From positions 5,716,376 through 5,780,375 of the forward strand of contig OW285194.1 of NCBI GenBank assembly GCA_935421135.1: a stretch of 64,000 bases of DNA, in the 5' to 3' direction. Of this stretch, positions 51,640 through 64,000 are shown piece by piece (within the stretch, counting starts at the first letter, position 1; each line of letters starts with the position of its first letter). Origin of the DNA: Bugulina stolonifera. Its lineage: Eukaryota; Bryozoa; Gymnolaemata; Cheilostomatida; Bugulidae. The notes under the pieces were generated by a model. It saw nothing but the letters and a program-made list of their open reading frames with translations, ran no database searches and was not told the origin of the DNA. The translations under genes were made by a program, and so were the position numbers.

Positions 51640-54600
51640 TCAGTCAACTAATTCTTAATATATGAAAATCATTAACTATTATTTTATAATCTAGTGTGAA
51701 ACCATATACAAACTGTTCAATTTGTATAACCACACAATGCAGGTATTAGAAAGTACTCAGAACTTCAATAAAATTAGGGATAGTTACAATCAACTTGTAT
51801 TAATAGATTCACTAATAACTGGCCAATCAGAATGAAGTGATTAGCAAACTAGTAGACAATATTAATTCCACCACAATTGAATTACAAGAGTATAACACAT
51901 AAAGGGAGAGTTGAGCTTTAGCAATCAGCTTTGTTCTTCACCAGGTCAGGCCTGTATATTTATTATAGGCAATTCATAGCGTCAGTCCACCAGCAGGCTC
52001 AAATTTTTTCAGCCATAAGTCAAGCTAATTTAAAATAAATAAAACTAGAGTTAGCTCATTCAATATTGACCAATCACAAGGCCTAGACGCTGAATTGAGA
52101 TATTATAACATAAAATCTAGCAGCTTCTTTCATATACCTTTATGCCACAGCATGCAAAGCGTAAATTCCCTATTGATAGAACACATGTACAATCAGATAT
52201 GCTTTAGAATTCAGTACAAGACATGTTAGATTCTCACAATGAGCACTGGTGGTTAAGATACTCTGTAACTCTGAGTATTGAGGCATTTTGTTGATACTGT
52301 AGTAGAGTAAATAGTGGTATTATCAGAGTTACCAAAACATAACCAAATAAGGAGTTACTCTAGTTGGTTTTGATTACGAATTATCTTTAGAATTCAGCAG
52401 ATTCCTACAAATAACACTGGTGGGTAAACTGAAATTACTTCATCCTCAAAGCCTTGTTTTGGTAGAACTATAAGCTGTGCTAGAGTCAAACCAAAAGTCT
52501 TTGTGATCATCAAAGCCTAATGCCAACTAAACCTTCAATAGACTAAAGCAAAACAACAACATGTTGTTATATTTCAGCTTGCCCTTATCACACGGATGTT
52601 AAATTTCTAATCCAATATTATTATTTGCTTGTTTGCAATATTTTCATCAATGCTATACATCAAATAGAGATCATAAACCAAGCGATCTAGAGCTAGTAAA
52701 ATCAGGTCCAAGCAGTGTGTCTAGGTCTCACCTCTTCGTACTACAAGAGTTTATTAGCCCTGAGTTGAGTGCACAAATATACCAGTCTGTTCCATGGCAT
52801 CGAATACTGATAATCATAATGGTGTAGCACACAGTCATTTAGTGTAGCAAGAACCAGTAATTGGATAACAAACTGTAGTCTACATGTTAACACAGTTTAT
52901 ACAGAAATGTACATCTGGTTTGTGCAGTTCGCATTACATGTCTATTACATGGTCAATCAACATTATAGTAACAATATAATGTTGACAGTTAATAAGTCAT
53001 TTAATTTCTAACTACGGATAACAAATTAATGATGAGTGCACCTGGTTTGCCACACTTCATACTTTTCTTCGTACTTCTCTGGGTTGTTTTATACAAAAAT
53101 AAAATTGGTTAAAAATTTGTATTTTCTACCCCTCGTAGAATCAGCTACCTTTGACGGAGAGAAGTCGCTTTTTGAAACACACATTGGGATTTTGTTACCC
53201 TTGTAGAGTGGAATTAAATTTTTTGAATTTCAGTGACATTTTTATGCCTTGTCCTGTCAAACTGAGGCTTAATTAGTGCTAATTACTTCCTGCATTCTAT
53301 GCACGTACATACATATACACCGTACAATTTATATCCACTCTTATGTTAGAAATAATTGTCTTCTGTTATATGATTTACCTTAGTGAATACGCATTCAATA
53401 TTCCTTGTAAATTTAACCTGATTGCATGATTTTGCAAGGCCCAGAGCCTACTATATAGTTTTAGTTTTGTAACTATTGTAATTACAAGATTATGTAATTT
53501 TTTCCTGTACATGACCGACCATTAAGCGTCTGAATTCTTCCTTTTCTGTATTATTGTGCAATACTTAAAATCGACTAGCGGTTAAAGCTAACCGGCTGTT
53601 TTCACGAAATTAGAAAGCTATACAAGGCGATCAATTTTATGTTGTCAGTTCAGGCGGTGTTTAGACTCCTCTAACACTTCGGCAGCTTTATTTCTTATTA
53701 TTCACATGTTGTTATGTAATATGGTCTCTTGCTTACATTGTATAACATTAAGTAGAATGGTGTTATACTGTTTATGCAGGCTGAATAAGCACTAGCTCAG
53801 ATTTACAACTTATTAAAGAGGTTATTGCTTTGGGTATATGTCTATGCTTAAAGCAATATCTATTATCTAGGTTGTTTGTACTTGTACTTAGTGCTAATAT
53901 TGTAGGACCTTGACCAGCTAACACTACACAATACTGCTTGAAAGCAAAGTCATTAAAAAGACACAACTGTTGGCTTTGTGTTGTGTAACGGAATCACTTA
54001 AATTTAAGCAGTTCACATGGGAAGAGAATATCAATTACTCCACAGAATTTACCAATACAGCAGTATTGTAACATGTACATGTGCAGTACATGACTGCATA
54101 CTATAATTGGTGTCAATCACACAGACCAGGCAATATACAATGCAGAGCTACTGTAGCTACAACATGTAGCTAAGCCGAGTTAGTGGAAGTGGAAAAATTT
54201 GAGATAGCCTTTGTTTTTCGCCAAAAAATAAAGCAGGAGAAGTTGTCTTCTCTATATTTTGCTAGTTGACCACCCTTACCCCAAGCCCCAACCAAAAACA
54301 AGGAACTAAAGCTATCCAAATTTCTCCACTACTGCACCTAACAGGCTAAACCATGTAGCTGCTTGGGTCTCTACTAGTAGCTGTTGGCATTTTATATAAT
54401 GTGCACTTAGACTATGTGTTTGACTCTAGTATAGTCTAGACAAGTACTGAGTTAAACATAAACAACACTGAGGTCTAAGCATATTAATCCAAGCTAATCC
54501 CTGCTGACTGAACAATATAAGTTGTTAGAATCTATTCACTTGTCATGAGTTCTAAAGAAAGGGTGAACTGCCTGCTTAAGTTATAACACGTAATTTTTTA

Positions 54601-56321
54601 ATCTGTGTGAGAACCAAATAAGAAAGATCTCTCCGTTATGCTGAATTCTAATAGACATTCTATAATCAAAGCCAACTGGAATAACAACAGTTTTATACTA
54701 GCAATGCAGATAATACACTGCTTTTAGACTTGCATAATACACTCTCAGTATAGCTTAGTCATTAGTAGAGTATAAACCAGTTGTAGTTGTAAACTTCCCA
54801 AAACAGAGTTTTGAGATTTAAATTCCAGCTTAAAAGAATAAAATAATGAATACATTAAATAGCATTTTTCATCAGCGGAATTAATTCTGATTTTAAAGCT
54901 AAGCTCAGCTACATTGGTTAGGTTTTGAGATCATAAGACAGTATGGAATGAATAGTAACTCTCAAATATTGAAATATCATGCTTGCACTGACTTACACTA
55001 CACGCTCATAAAGTTTCACAAATTCGTAGGCTCTAGCGTCAGCCACGTTTCAACATTTTTGCAGATAAAAAATCACTAATCCACAAACCCTAGGATGACC
55101 AGATGTGTGCCTTTTACTGATTTCAGCAATTGAGGTTGATTAAGACTACTTTAGTGTAAACTAGGATTGATGAATGATCGGCTTAGTTACTATCTTTTAA
55201 AACAAAGACTAATTAATTGAGATTAAATGGAATGTAGAAAGAAAAAGTCATTAGAAATAGACTAGTTCAAATTGCCTGGTTTAATTTCGATCTAAAATAG
55301 GATTGTATTTCTCGGGTGAAGTGTTTCTAGTTACGCAGAATCTCATCTTTCTTATACATTACAAAGTAGTTATGATTGCATACCAGTGTACTTCTGTACA
55401 GATTGCTAGTTACAAACAATGAAGAAACACATATAAGCTCACAGCATACTAGAGTTGTTTATTCCTTTTACTGTTTTGCAGCAAGCAAGCAAGCCAACTG
55501 CAATTCACTAGTAACTCAGATTTGAATATTTAAAAACAAATGATTAGGATTAAGATCTACCTGAGATATAGATAATTAAATGAATAGACTTATAGCAACA
55601 ATTTCCTAAACTGATTAGAAATCCAAACTACTAGAAATTGATTAGAACTTTGTTAGACCAATTTGAGTCGGTTATCACAAGTACTCTGGTATAAACTACC
55701 ATTACGAGTGACTGATATACTGATATACCTGTTGTGAATCATAACTAGGTATGAGAAATTGCCAGGTTAATAAACACATTTTATTAGCAATAAAATATAG
55801 CAATTACACAAAGTTTATGCAACAATTAAGTTTGTGTTAATAGTTGAACATTGGCAAAAAGAAAAAGTCACGTACATATAATCATCACAGACATGAGTTT
55901 TAAATTTGTCACTTGAGGTATGACCTTCTATTAAAAATTTGCCATATACAATTTACAATTTAATCATAATCTGTTATTGTACATCAACTATTTCCTACAA
56001 ATGCATCATTACGGATTAAATGGATTAACGTGTTTATAAATAATATAACATAAATAAACATGGGTTTTTATCGAGGAAATCACAGCAATCATACTTGAAG
56101 CATAAACAATCCTGTAAAATATAAGCCATAAGTAACATTGAAGAAGAGAGTCACATGTAAAACAAAAAAATTAACAATAATACTAAATAACAGAATCTGC
56201 TCTTCATTAAGAATAGTCAAATTGCAGAAAGATTTTTAGGACAAAGCAGTGGTTCAGAAAAGGGCTTTGACTTCATGTAGAGATTGTGGCGTTGTAAATT
56301 CAGCACTGATTTCTGCCTCAA
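51640..56321. other. Long spacer between copies 7 and 8
   Basis: About 4.7 kb, AT-rich. I looked for relics of the five-exon family and found none, and no other gene. A GTTGTCTTCTC word near 54,240 resembles the left-region foldback termini. Confidence 0.5.
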
Positions 56322-57886
56322 CTAGCACAAAAATAAATCCACTCCACTCTTGCTAGCTTCTTCAGCAATACAAGTGTGTTCATTCCAAGTTCTAGCCAAC
56401 TGACACACTGCATTAGTGGTGGAAACTAAAACAAAGCACAAAACGGCAAAAATTCTCCAGCAAATTTACACAATTGTTCAAGTTGCATCGAATTTTGTAT
56501 CAGAACTCAAAACGGAAGATCACTGCTTACTTGTACAACGATCTCCACTTGGATTGTTTTTTAGCTTCAGTTTTCCTGGTTCGCAGTGATTATCAGCACC
56601 CTCGAGAGCACATATCAAATCAGCATTGAGCTCTAATAATGATTTTCTTACTTCCGGAAAAAGAAGATTATAAGGTTCCAGACAATTCTCAAAATCGTAC
56701 TGAAAGCCTGCTAATCGTTGACCGACCTGAAACAAAACCAAATAGAAGAAAACATTTTTCTATCTCGAAATGTATTTGCTGGAAAACTTCTTGCAACCAT
56801 TAACATAAAATACTACTTGGTAAAATAATTTAATAAAAAGTTTGCAAGTTTTATTATATAGATAGATTATAGCTGACGTCTACCTGTGATTGGTTTAGCG
56901 AAAGTATATGAGTACAGCTGTATGACTCATTCTCACATCTGTCTGCCGCGCGGCGATACACATAATCCGAAGGGAGATTTTGCTGAAATATAACTTATTG
57001 GTATATACACGCAACATAGATACACTATCAATAGGCCGACACTGTTTTTTAATCAACATGACTTTGTATGAAAACTTCTTGCTTTCATAAAACAAAAATG
57101 TCAAATAAAAGCTACAATGCTCTAGTCTACCTTATTTTAAAATAATCTATGCAGTACGCAGTGTTACCTACATGTACATATTAGGATGCTATGTGAAGAC
57201 AAAATTATAGTACTTACAATCCACCTTCCTATTTGTGTTGAAATCCATAGGCTCCCCTTACCAATTGATCTTGTGAAGAATGTATTGCTCTCCATAAAGT
57301 TACTTCTTGTTGAGCAGAACAACGTGGCTAACATAACTACATGTACAACATGACAAGTAACATAACATAACATAACTACAACATAACAAGTAACATAACA
57401 TAACATAACTACAACATGACATAACTTGACATAACTACAACATAACACAGAATGTTGACCACTGAAACATCTATGTATCATGTTTCACAAATTGATGGGG
57501 ACAGTAAACGTGCAAGAAAATTCGACAAATAACGATAACACTTTTTAATGATTTAAATCCAACTTTTAACCACAAAATATTTTGAATAAGGGCTCAAATA
57601 CATGGGAAGCTGTAAACTTTTTCCATCCCTAAAATATACATCTATCACCCAAAATAGATAGCCGGTACACAAATGCTGAAGCTCCCTGATTATTACCAGT
57701 AGAGCTTACAATAATGTACCAAGCCTGACACTATTAAAAACAGATTAATTAATGCAGAAGACGTCTTTGTAGTAGAATGCGTAGATATTTTAGTAACTGG
57801 CAGGATCTAAATACTACATGTGAGTGTAAGAACTACTATCACGTGTACATGTACATGTAGTACTCACCTATTGAGTAAACCTTCAT
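56322..57886 (-). CDS. Array copy 8: secreted Cys-rich protein
   Basis: Exons 57868-57886, 57218-57336, 56884-56982, 56531-56726 and 56322-56425, about 178 residues, intact. The signal peptide is M-K-V-Y-S-I then VMLATLFCST. The exon 2 motif is TRSIGKGS. Exon 3 is more diverged but keeps C-x6-C (CENESYSC). Exon 4 starts VGQRLAGF and has ENC, LNADLICALEG, HCEPGKLKL and RC. Exon 5 has VC and HTC and ends VDLFLC, adding an unpaired terminal cysteine. The exon 2 acceptor has been tandemly multiplied (57331-57440), offering alternative in-frame exon 2 starts. Function unknown. Confidence 0.86.
57331..57440. repeat. Tandemly multiplied exon 2 splice acceptor
   Basis: The junction CATAACTACAACAT, which spans the exon 2 acceptor in many copies, recurs with exon edges at 57336, 57375, 57408 and 57434, separated by TAACATAACATAAC runs. 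Shifts between the first three are 39 and 33 bp, so they keep the frame; the fourth (26 bp) does not. Upstream acceptors would add hydrophobic VVMLCYVT-type residues to the signal peptide. Confidence 0.7.
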
Positions 57887-57977
57887 CTTGGAATCGCTAC
57901 TTCACCAACCTTGTACAATATTTCAAACAAACTCTAACTGACTGGGAGAGGCTATGACTTCTGCATGGAAGTATTTT

Positions 57978-57989
57978 GCTCTTATATAC
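57978..57989 (-). promoter_or_regulatory. TATA box of copy 8
   Basis: TATATAAGAG on the minus strand, about 96 bp upstream of the ATG at 57886, the same sequence as in copy 3. Confidence 0.65.
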
Positions 57990-59090
57990 TTACAACAACT
58001 AATCCCCATTACATTGAAAGCTAGTCAACTATAAGCCATTGCAATTATGCATATTCCAAGTTATTACACATTAAATTTCAGTAAACCCTGTTAAATACAG
58101 TACCATAATATTTGCATAACTTATACTTGTTAACTAGTCAAACGATCAGTTGGTAAGAAACAATTGACAGGTGCTACAATGCAAGCAAAATTCAATTTAT
58201 ATTGCCTGTAATCCATATTTCTTGTAGCTTTAGTTCCTTGTTATTGCTGTAGCCGAGACATACACCATGTTATGCATTGTCTGACTCACTCCAGGTATCT
58301 GATAGGCCAATAGTTTTAAGATTATTTTACATAATTATTATGGTGAGGTTGACATTAATTCTTATATTAGCAGCCCTACCCACACCAAACAGACACTTAC
58401 TAGTATTAATTGCTTCCTGTTGTCTAATACATTGTCTAATTACACTTGTACTGCCCGATGTTGTGCATATCTATGCCACTCATTATATCATTGTAAGTTT
58501 ACTTTCTTACCGGAAGTTTTCACTGGAAATGCAATACTATATACATATAAAGAGATTAATCTTCATGTTATTATTCAGTTGTTGCTTGGACTCCAATAAA
58601 GACATACACATGTTGTATGTACAATAAGAAGTATCGGGAGTTGCTTTTTCTAGAATAGCACAGTTCAAATTTTCGGACCCATTGGGCCTTGAAGCCTGAA
58701 TTGTCTAAATTAGCATAGACCATACTCATCAGACTCGAATCTAAGCAATAACTCGAACCCTATGGTTCGTACACGCAACATACTATCTACCATAAAATTA
58801 CTGCACAGCCTTTCACGTTTTTTATTTAATTGGACGCAGGTCATGTCAACCGCTCATTGATGACCCTTGATTCCTTGACTTCATCGGCACTCGCGTGTCG
58901 CATTACAATATTATAACCTGTTCGATCCACACTTTGATGTGCTCTTCCTACACTCAGCACTAGTGTGACAACTCTAACCATGGTGATTTTACATGAGCTT
59001 GGGTAGGGTAAATTTTACTACATAGTTATTCAAATTGAAGTGATATTGATTATATTTTAAAATTAAAGCTATTCCATTTGATCACATATT

Positions 59091-59326
59091 GTGGTGTAGG
59101 CCATATTATATTGTGGTGTAGACCACATAATTATGTGATGTAGACCACATACGATGTAGACCATGTACGATGTAGACCATATACGATGTAGACCACATGC
59201 GATGTAGACCATATACGATGTAGACCACATAGTACGGTGTAGACCATATGCGATGTAGACCATTTAGTACGATGTAGACCACATAGTACGGTCTAGACCA
59301 CATAGTACGGTGTAGACCATATACGA
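59091..59326. repeat. Variable-unit minisatellite, TGTAGACCA core
   Basis: About 13 copies of a G(A/G)TGTAGACCA core separated by short CAT/ATAC/AGTACG linkers, giving units of roughly 15-20 bp. Confidence 0.88.
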
Positions 59327-60894
59327 AAAAATATTGCAGTCATAACATAATAATGCAGATAAATTCATTTTGGGCGGTTTAAAATGTCCATATCCTGTTC
59401 TCTTTACCAACTGTATTATACTATCAGGTTATAATTTTACACTAACCGCCTAAACCAAATAGAATGGTGATGTAATACATGATTGTATATATTGGATTGT
59501 CTACTCCTGCCAAGGGAGCTGTATGAATATGCTAATTATAATATTTTAGTGTGCCATCACAACGCTGTCTCTCTGCTCCACTAATAATTATGAATATACA
59601 TGTATGCCATAGCTGTGCTCCATAGCATATGCACAGGTGTCCACATGGTGTCATCTGCTACTTGGCGATTAAGATTTACATGAAATGTAAATCTGAATCG
59701 CAAAGCAAAGAATTGAAATTCGGAAAGCTCTGTTACAGGCAGCTAAACCTCATCACTGACTCCTTGGATTGCTTATTCAATAAATATTTGTATGTTCTCT
59801 GTTACCTGTACATGGTGAAAGCATAACATGGATGAAAATAATGCAAGCAAACAAATATTGATTCTTAAGTACAGTACTGTAATACAATGTATAATCCAAT
59901 GAATAGCACAATGTCTCTGTTTGGGCTTACTATGCAGTTCAGTTGGTATTCAGACATTCCTACTGTACTCACTAAGTCTCTTGGTTTCACTATTATTATA
60001 CAGTCTGAACAATTTATGCAAGTTCTAAGTGTATATGAAAACTAAATTTTGTTGCTGAAGTAAGTCCAGCTTACCCTACAGTGTCCACCATGAGAATTGT
60101 TGCATGTGGTCTATCCAATTCTAAAGACATGATATAATCCGACCAACTAGAATAACAACTTTAAATAGTTTAAGCTGGTGGTTTAACAGTTTACACAATA
60201 AGTAATGTTGTCATAAGCTGGAGTATAATCAGCCTATACCAACTATCATACATGTATGTTTTCAATGTATGTCAAAATAAATTTACCAGCTTAAATACCT
60301 TTAAGTAATGCCACAACGTACAGTTACCATTGTGAAAATATATTATGTACAATGTATATTGAATACATGCACATGCCCATGCACATTGTACTGTATATTA
60401 TACATGTATTAATATAATAACTCTTAAAAACAAGATATAGTCACATTTACACATTATTATGGTTTTATTCTAGTACTGCAGATAAAACATTGGTTTTAAA
60501 GTTATATAATACTGCAATTGAGTCTAGAACAGTCTGTGCTAACCGGTATTGCAAAGTGTAACAAAACAAGGCTCTGAGACTGAAATAATAGCTCAATATT
60601 CTGCAGCATAACCACTGTTAGTTGTGAGAATCTATATAATTAATAGTAAGTTTTAAACAAGCTTTCATTGACTGGAATTACATGATCATACAAAACTTGA
60701 AGAATTGGTTTCACAAAACCTTAGGCTCTGAAGCCAGATACAGATAGATATTTTATTGATGTTGATATTTTATCTATATCTATAATTATTACTTTTACAT
60801 GACCCAAGAAATTAATCATTATGATTCCTAAGCCATCAAGTCAGCAAACAACGATTCAACTTTTTGGTCTAAGGTTAAGATTTTTGAAGAGTTA

Positions 60895-61080
60895 AGGGAG
60901 CTGCCGGGGCCTAGTGGTAAGGGCTCTGGACTTCCAAGTGGGAGTCCCAGGTTGGATTCCCATAAGGGTCATTGGTGGTGTTAGGAAGGGCATTCACCCT
61001 TTAATGCTCCTGTGCTACTTTAGTCACTTTGCCATTGGTGAAGTGCCTTCTCCACCCCAAGTTAGAACAAAAAACGCAGA
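60895..61080 (+). mobile_element. tRNA-derived SINE
   Basis: A-box-like CTAGTGGTAAGGGCTCTGG and B-box-like AGGTTGGATTCCC lie about 40 bp apart. They are followed by a body with TGTTAGGAAGGGCATTCACC, close to the AGGAAGGGCATCCGG block known from many animal tRNA-SINEs. An A-rich stretch follows at about 61,065. Family not named. Confidence 0.65.
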
Positions 61081-61165
61081 TTTCTTTAGATCCTTGTTTC
61101 CTTTCCTGAGATTAATGTTGGCAAAATACTTTAACTAAAGTAAAGCCATATGTTCACATTTTAAT

Positions 61166-61269
61166 GGCGGTGTGACGGTGTGACGGTGTGACGGTATGAC
61201 GGTATGACGGTGTGACGGTGTGACGGTATGACGGTGTGACGGTATGACGGTGTGGCGGTGTGACGGTGT
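61166..61269. repeat. 8-bp minisatellite, GACGGTGT unit
   Basis: About 13 units of GACGGTGT or GACGGTAT. It lies shortly after the SINE and is GC-richer than the surroundings. Confidence 0.93.
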
Positions 61270-62658
61270 TAGTGTAAACGATGGTAGAATTTGAATAATT
61301 CTGTTTCTGTATATTTCTATTCATTGCATTTCATGGCTTCTCAAGTTTACATGAAAACTTACAAGTAAACTTACAAGTTAGAATAAAAATTTATTTGACT
61401 GTAATCTTCACTATCTGACTATATATTATGGTTGTCCTATTGTGCAAGTACTGCAACATAAGCAGGGAGGTGCCAAGTGAATATTTTCATAGGTACTCTA
61501 GCATATATACATGTAACCCAATGTTTATTGTCAGTTATTTGATTCCCTGTTTTGACACTTTGACAATTGCAATTTTTTTTTGAAGAAATTTTTGTGGTTA
61601 TAGGCAAAATGTTTGCATGGATCATCGAAGATTGCAAGCATGCTGCATGGATTTTGAATTTTAGTGCAGTTATTTGTGCTGTAGGTAATGTAAACCTAAA
61701 AATATTGTCTAGTTTTAACATACATTAAGTATCTAATTAACAGCTGGTATGTGTTTTTTTTTATTGCCGGGAGGGGCTATTTAGGCTTTCGGTGTGGACT
61801 TGAATTTGTTTCTACCACTTTTGAGATATCTGATCACTTTAAAGATAGAGACTATGAACCAGGCAGAAGAAACTGTTACTAAACTAATGCAACAAATTAA
61901 GGAAAGTTTTTGTAAATAAAGTTAGTACTAATTTATAAGCTGTGTCCTATATTCTTTTTTGTATTGTACTATGCAGACACTTGACCATATACTTGATAAT
62001 TTTGACTCAAACAAAGATGGCCGCCACGGCTCGATGGCAATTGGGCAAACTTTGCTAGGTACTGCCTCTAAGTATACCAAACCCTATGACATAAACCAAC
62101 TAATATACATGTACTTCTTCTGGTTCAGAACTAGGTAAAAGAGATAACCAGGGATAACTCTTAGTGTATTAACCACAATAATAGGGATACATGATTTATA
62201 ATACACACAATTTATGCAGCAATATAAAAGAGTAAGTCACACAGTTATTATGTGTATATAACAATATAGTGCACATACACGTCGGAAGGATTCACTACTG
62301 AAATCATGAAGGTGTGATGTACATGTACGTGGCCATAATATTCAGAAAATGCATAGCAACTATTTTTCGATAAATATTATTTATATAAGATGAATGAACA
62401 TATAAGTACCTGTAAATATATAACACTCTGAACATAATATTTTTTCAGGAAATGAAGGAAAAAATAGTGTTTTCATGGACTGTTACTATTACAATTTACT
62501 TGCTCAAATATCAAACTTGAAATCTTGTGTTTACTAACTACCCACCAGCATTGTAAATAGCATCCTTCAGGGGTAGTCAAAGTCAAAAATGGCAAAAGTA
62601 ATAGCGAATAAAAGAACAATGTGTTTCTCATTAAAAATAGTCAAATAGCAAGAAGATT

Positions 62659-63981
62659 TTAAGGGCAACGGCAAGTCGGTGATTGAGAGTAGGCATCTGG
62701 CACTCTAACACTGTCAAGCAGAACAAATCCATGTCTTATAGCTTCGGCAACAATACATTTGTGGTACTTCTTGGTCTTAGCCAGCAGACAAACTGTAGTT
62801 CTGTACTCCACTAAAATTTAACACAGAAAAGCAATTAGCATTTTAGCATGAGTCCTCTACCACCGTGTTAAAGAATTCAAAGTTTCACTACTTTAATCAG
62901 AGCTCAAGAGTAAAGACAATCCTTACCTATACACACATCGTATGGATTATTCTTTAGTTTTAGTTTCCCTGGTTCGCAGAAATTCGCAAAACCTCCAAGA
63001 CCACAAATATAAGCAGCATTGAGGTCTAAAACTGCTTGTTCAAAAGGATGTTGAAAAACAGTTTTAAACTCTCCCAGGCAAGCATCAAAGTGATACTGAT
63101 AACTTGCTAATCTGCGAGCAATCTGAAAAACAATAAACGAAAAATTTATTTTTCAATGCTTAATGGCAGGCTCCATAAAATGACTCAAAATCGTTAATAT
63201 ACATTATACTGTACAAAGTCACAAAATATAAAATAAATTAGTTTAACAGAAATTGGCAAGTTTAATTACACCTGACGACTACCTGTGTTTGGTTCAGCGA
63301 CAGAATATAAGCGCAGCTGTCTGCTTCTTCTTCGCATTCTTTGGCCTTTTCAGGAAATCTCATACTTTTTGAGCTGTCATTCTTCAATTTACATGTAATA
63401 CAACAGACATATTATGTGAGTTTTTGTTTTATCAACATGATTTTGCAATAATTTTTTCGTAAAACAAAATTTTAAAGTGTGGGATAGAATCCTTAACATT
63501 GCAGATACATTGTGCTTTGTTTTACTGAAATGTATACAGAAAAGACAAATTGTCAATTTACATGTACATGCACATTATCTGTATACACTTTTACCGTAGT
63601 GTGAAATATGTTATGTAGACTACATGAGAAATGTACGTTATACTTAATACAATTCTTAATATTGCATGCTCATACATCATGTGAATGTACATACATGTAC
63701 ATAAACTTCATAAAAAATCCCATAAAGCGTGTGCAGGATAAAAACATAATATTTACCTGTGCTACAAATACACAGAACGTATTACATAATGTATGTAGCC
63801 ACATTACAAATTCTCACATAATATTAGAATATGAAAATACAGAATAAGAAAATTTTTCTCACAATCCATCTTTTGATCTGCAACATGAGTTCCAGGCTTT
63901 TTTTACCAAGTTCTTGGGTGAGGAAAGTATGAGAGTCTGTGACTATACTCTCTGTTGACCACAGTAACATAGCTAACACCA
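62659..63981 (-). CDS. Array copy 9: secreted Cys-rich protein, 5' end outside window
   Basis: Exons 2-5 are present: 63863-63981, 63283-63381, 62927-63122 and 62659-62810. Exon 1 must lie beyond 64,000. Exon 2 starts VVLAMLLWSTES (signal part). The usual TR(A/S)VGRQS motif is replaced by TQELGKKS. Exon 3 has CEEEADSC and ends LNQTQ like copy 8. Exon 4 has DAC, LNAAYICGLGG, FCEPGKLKL and a shorter V-C ending. Exon 5 has VC and HKC and a long tail ending PTCRCP, adding two cysteines. It is the most diverged intact copy, nearest to copy 8 in exon 3. Confidence 0.84.
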
Positions 63982-64000
63982 CTACAACATGAACAAATAT

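Larger units (their letters stand above)
57995..62658. other. Spacer between copies 8 and 9
   Basis: It contains two minisatellites and one SINE, listed separately. A hydrophobic plus-strand frame near 58,340-58,627 has no supporting context. No gene is claimed. Confidence 0.5.

Noticed and set aside
56322..57886. Possibility that the array encodes a known Cys-rich toxin or antimicrobial class
   Set aside because: The wide cysteine spacing and long helical-looking exon 4 do not match knottin, defensin or saposin patterns I can recognise. Function is left open.
58277..58627. Hydrophobic 95-116-residue plus-strand frame
   Set aside because: The full frame lacks an ATG start, the internal ATG has no promoter or splice context, and AT-rich DNA readily gives hydrophobic frames.
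59091..59326. CRISPR-like regular repeat
   Set aside because: Repeat cores are short with linkers of a few bases that are themselves repetitive. The genome is eukaryotic, so it is a minisatellite.

Overview
The window is animal (metazoan) nuclear DNA: AT-rich, with introns bounded by GT and AG, TATA-box promoters, microsatellites, minisatellites and many small DNA transposons. The self-complementary word TACATGTACA recurs throughout. A marine invertebrate, possibly a sponge, is my best guess, but nothing here fixes the taxon.

From about 20.1 kb to the right edge, the window is dominated by a head-to-tail array of nine paralogous five-exon genes, all on the minus strand. They encode secreted, cysteine-rich proteins of about 176-195 residues that I do not recognise. 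Each gene has the same plan: a 19-nt exon 1 starting MK(V/I); exon 2 (119-125 nt) completing a signal peptide and carrying a conserved TR.(V/I)G motif in seven of eight full copies; exon 3 (99 or 102 nt) with C-x6-C; exon 4 (196 nt) with four cysteines and an LNA..(I/V)C core; and exon 5 with the last two cysteines and a variable tail. Intron phases are 1, 0, 0, 1. The full pattern is C-x6-C-x24(ish)-C-x23-C-x8-C-x15-C-x8-C-x10-C. Eight copies show a TATA-like motif about 75-105 bp upstream of the ATG. Copy 1, at the downstream end of the array, is a clear pseudogene. Copies 2-8 are intact, and copy 9 runs off the right edge.

Copies 4-7 share intergenic blocks as well as exons, so the array grew by duplicating whole gene-plus-flank units. 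Copy 6 carries a 1,688-bp long-terminal-inverted-repeat transposon with a perfect 8-bp target duplication in intron 2. Another 744-bp hAT-like element, also with a perfect 8-bp target duplication, lies between copies 3 and 4.

The left 20 kb is gene-poor. It holds one tentative minus-strand membrane-protein gene (exons between 8.4 and 12.6 kb), a weak plus-strand exon near 2.2 kb, short foldback transposons, a compound AAGTC-rich hAT-type repeat (9.1-10.5 kb), a tandem duplication at 14.4-16.65 kb whose second copy contains a 136-bp-arm near-perfect palindrome, and a very young 652-bp tandem duplication ending in a 30-bp minisatellite (17.1-18.97 kb) that was itself split by a transposon.
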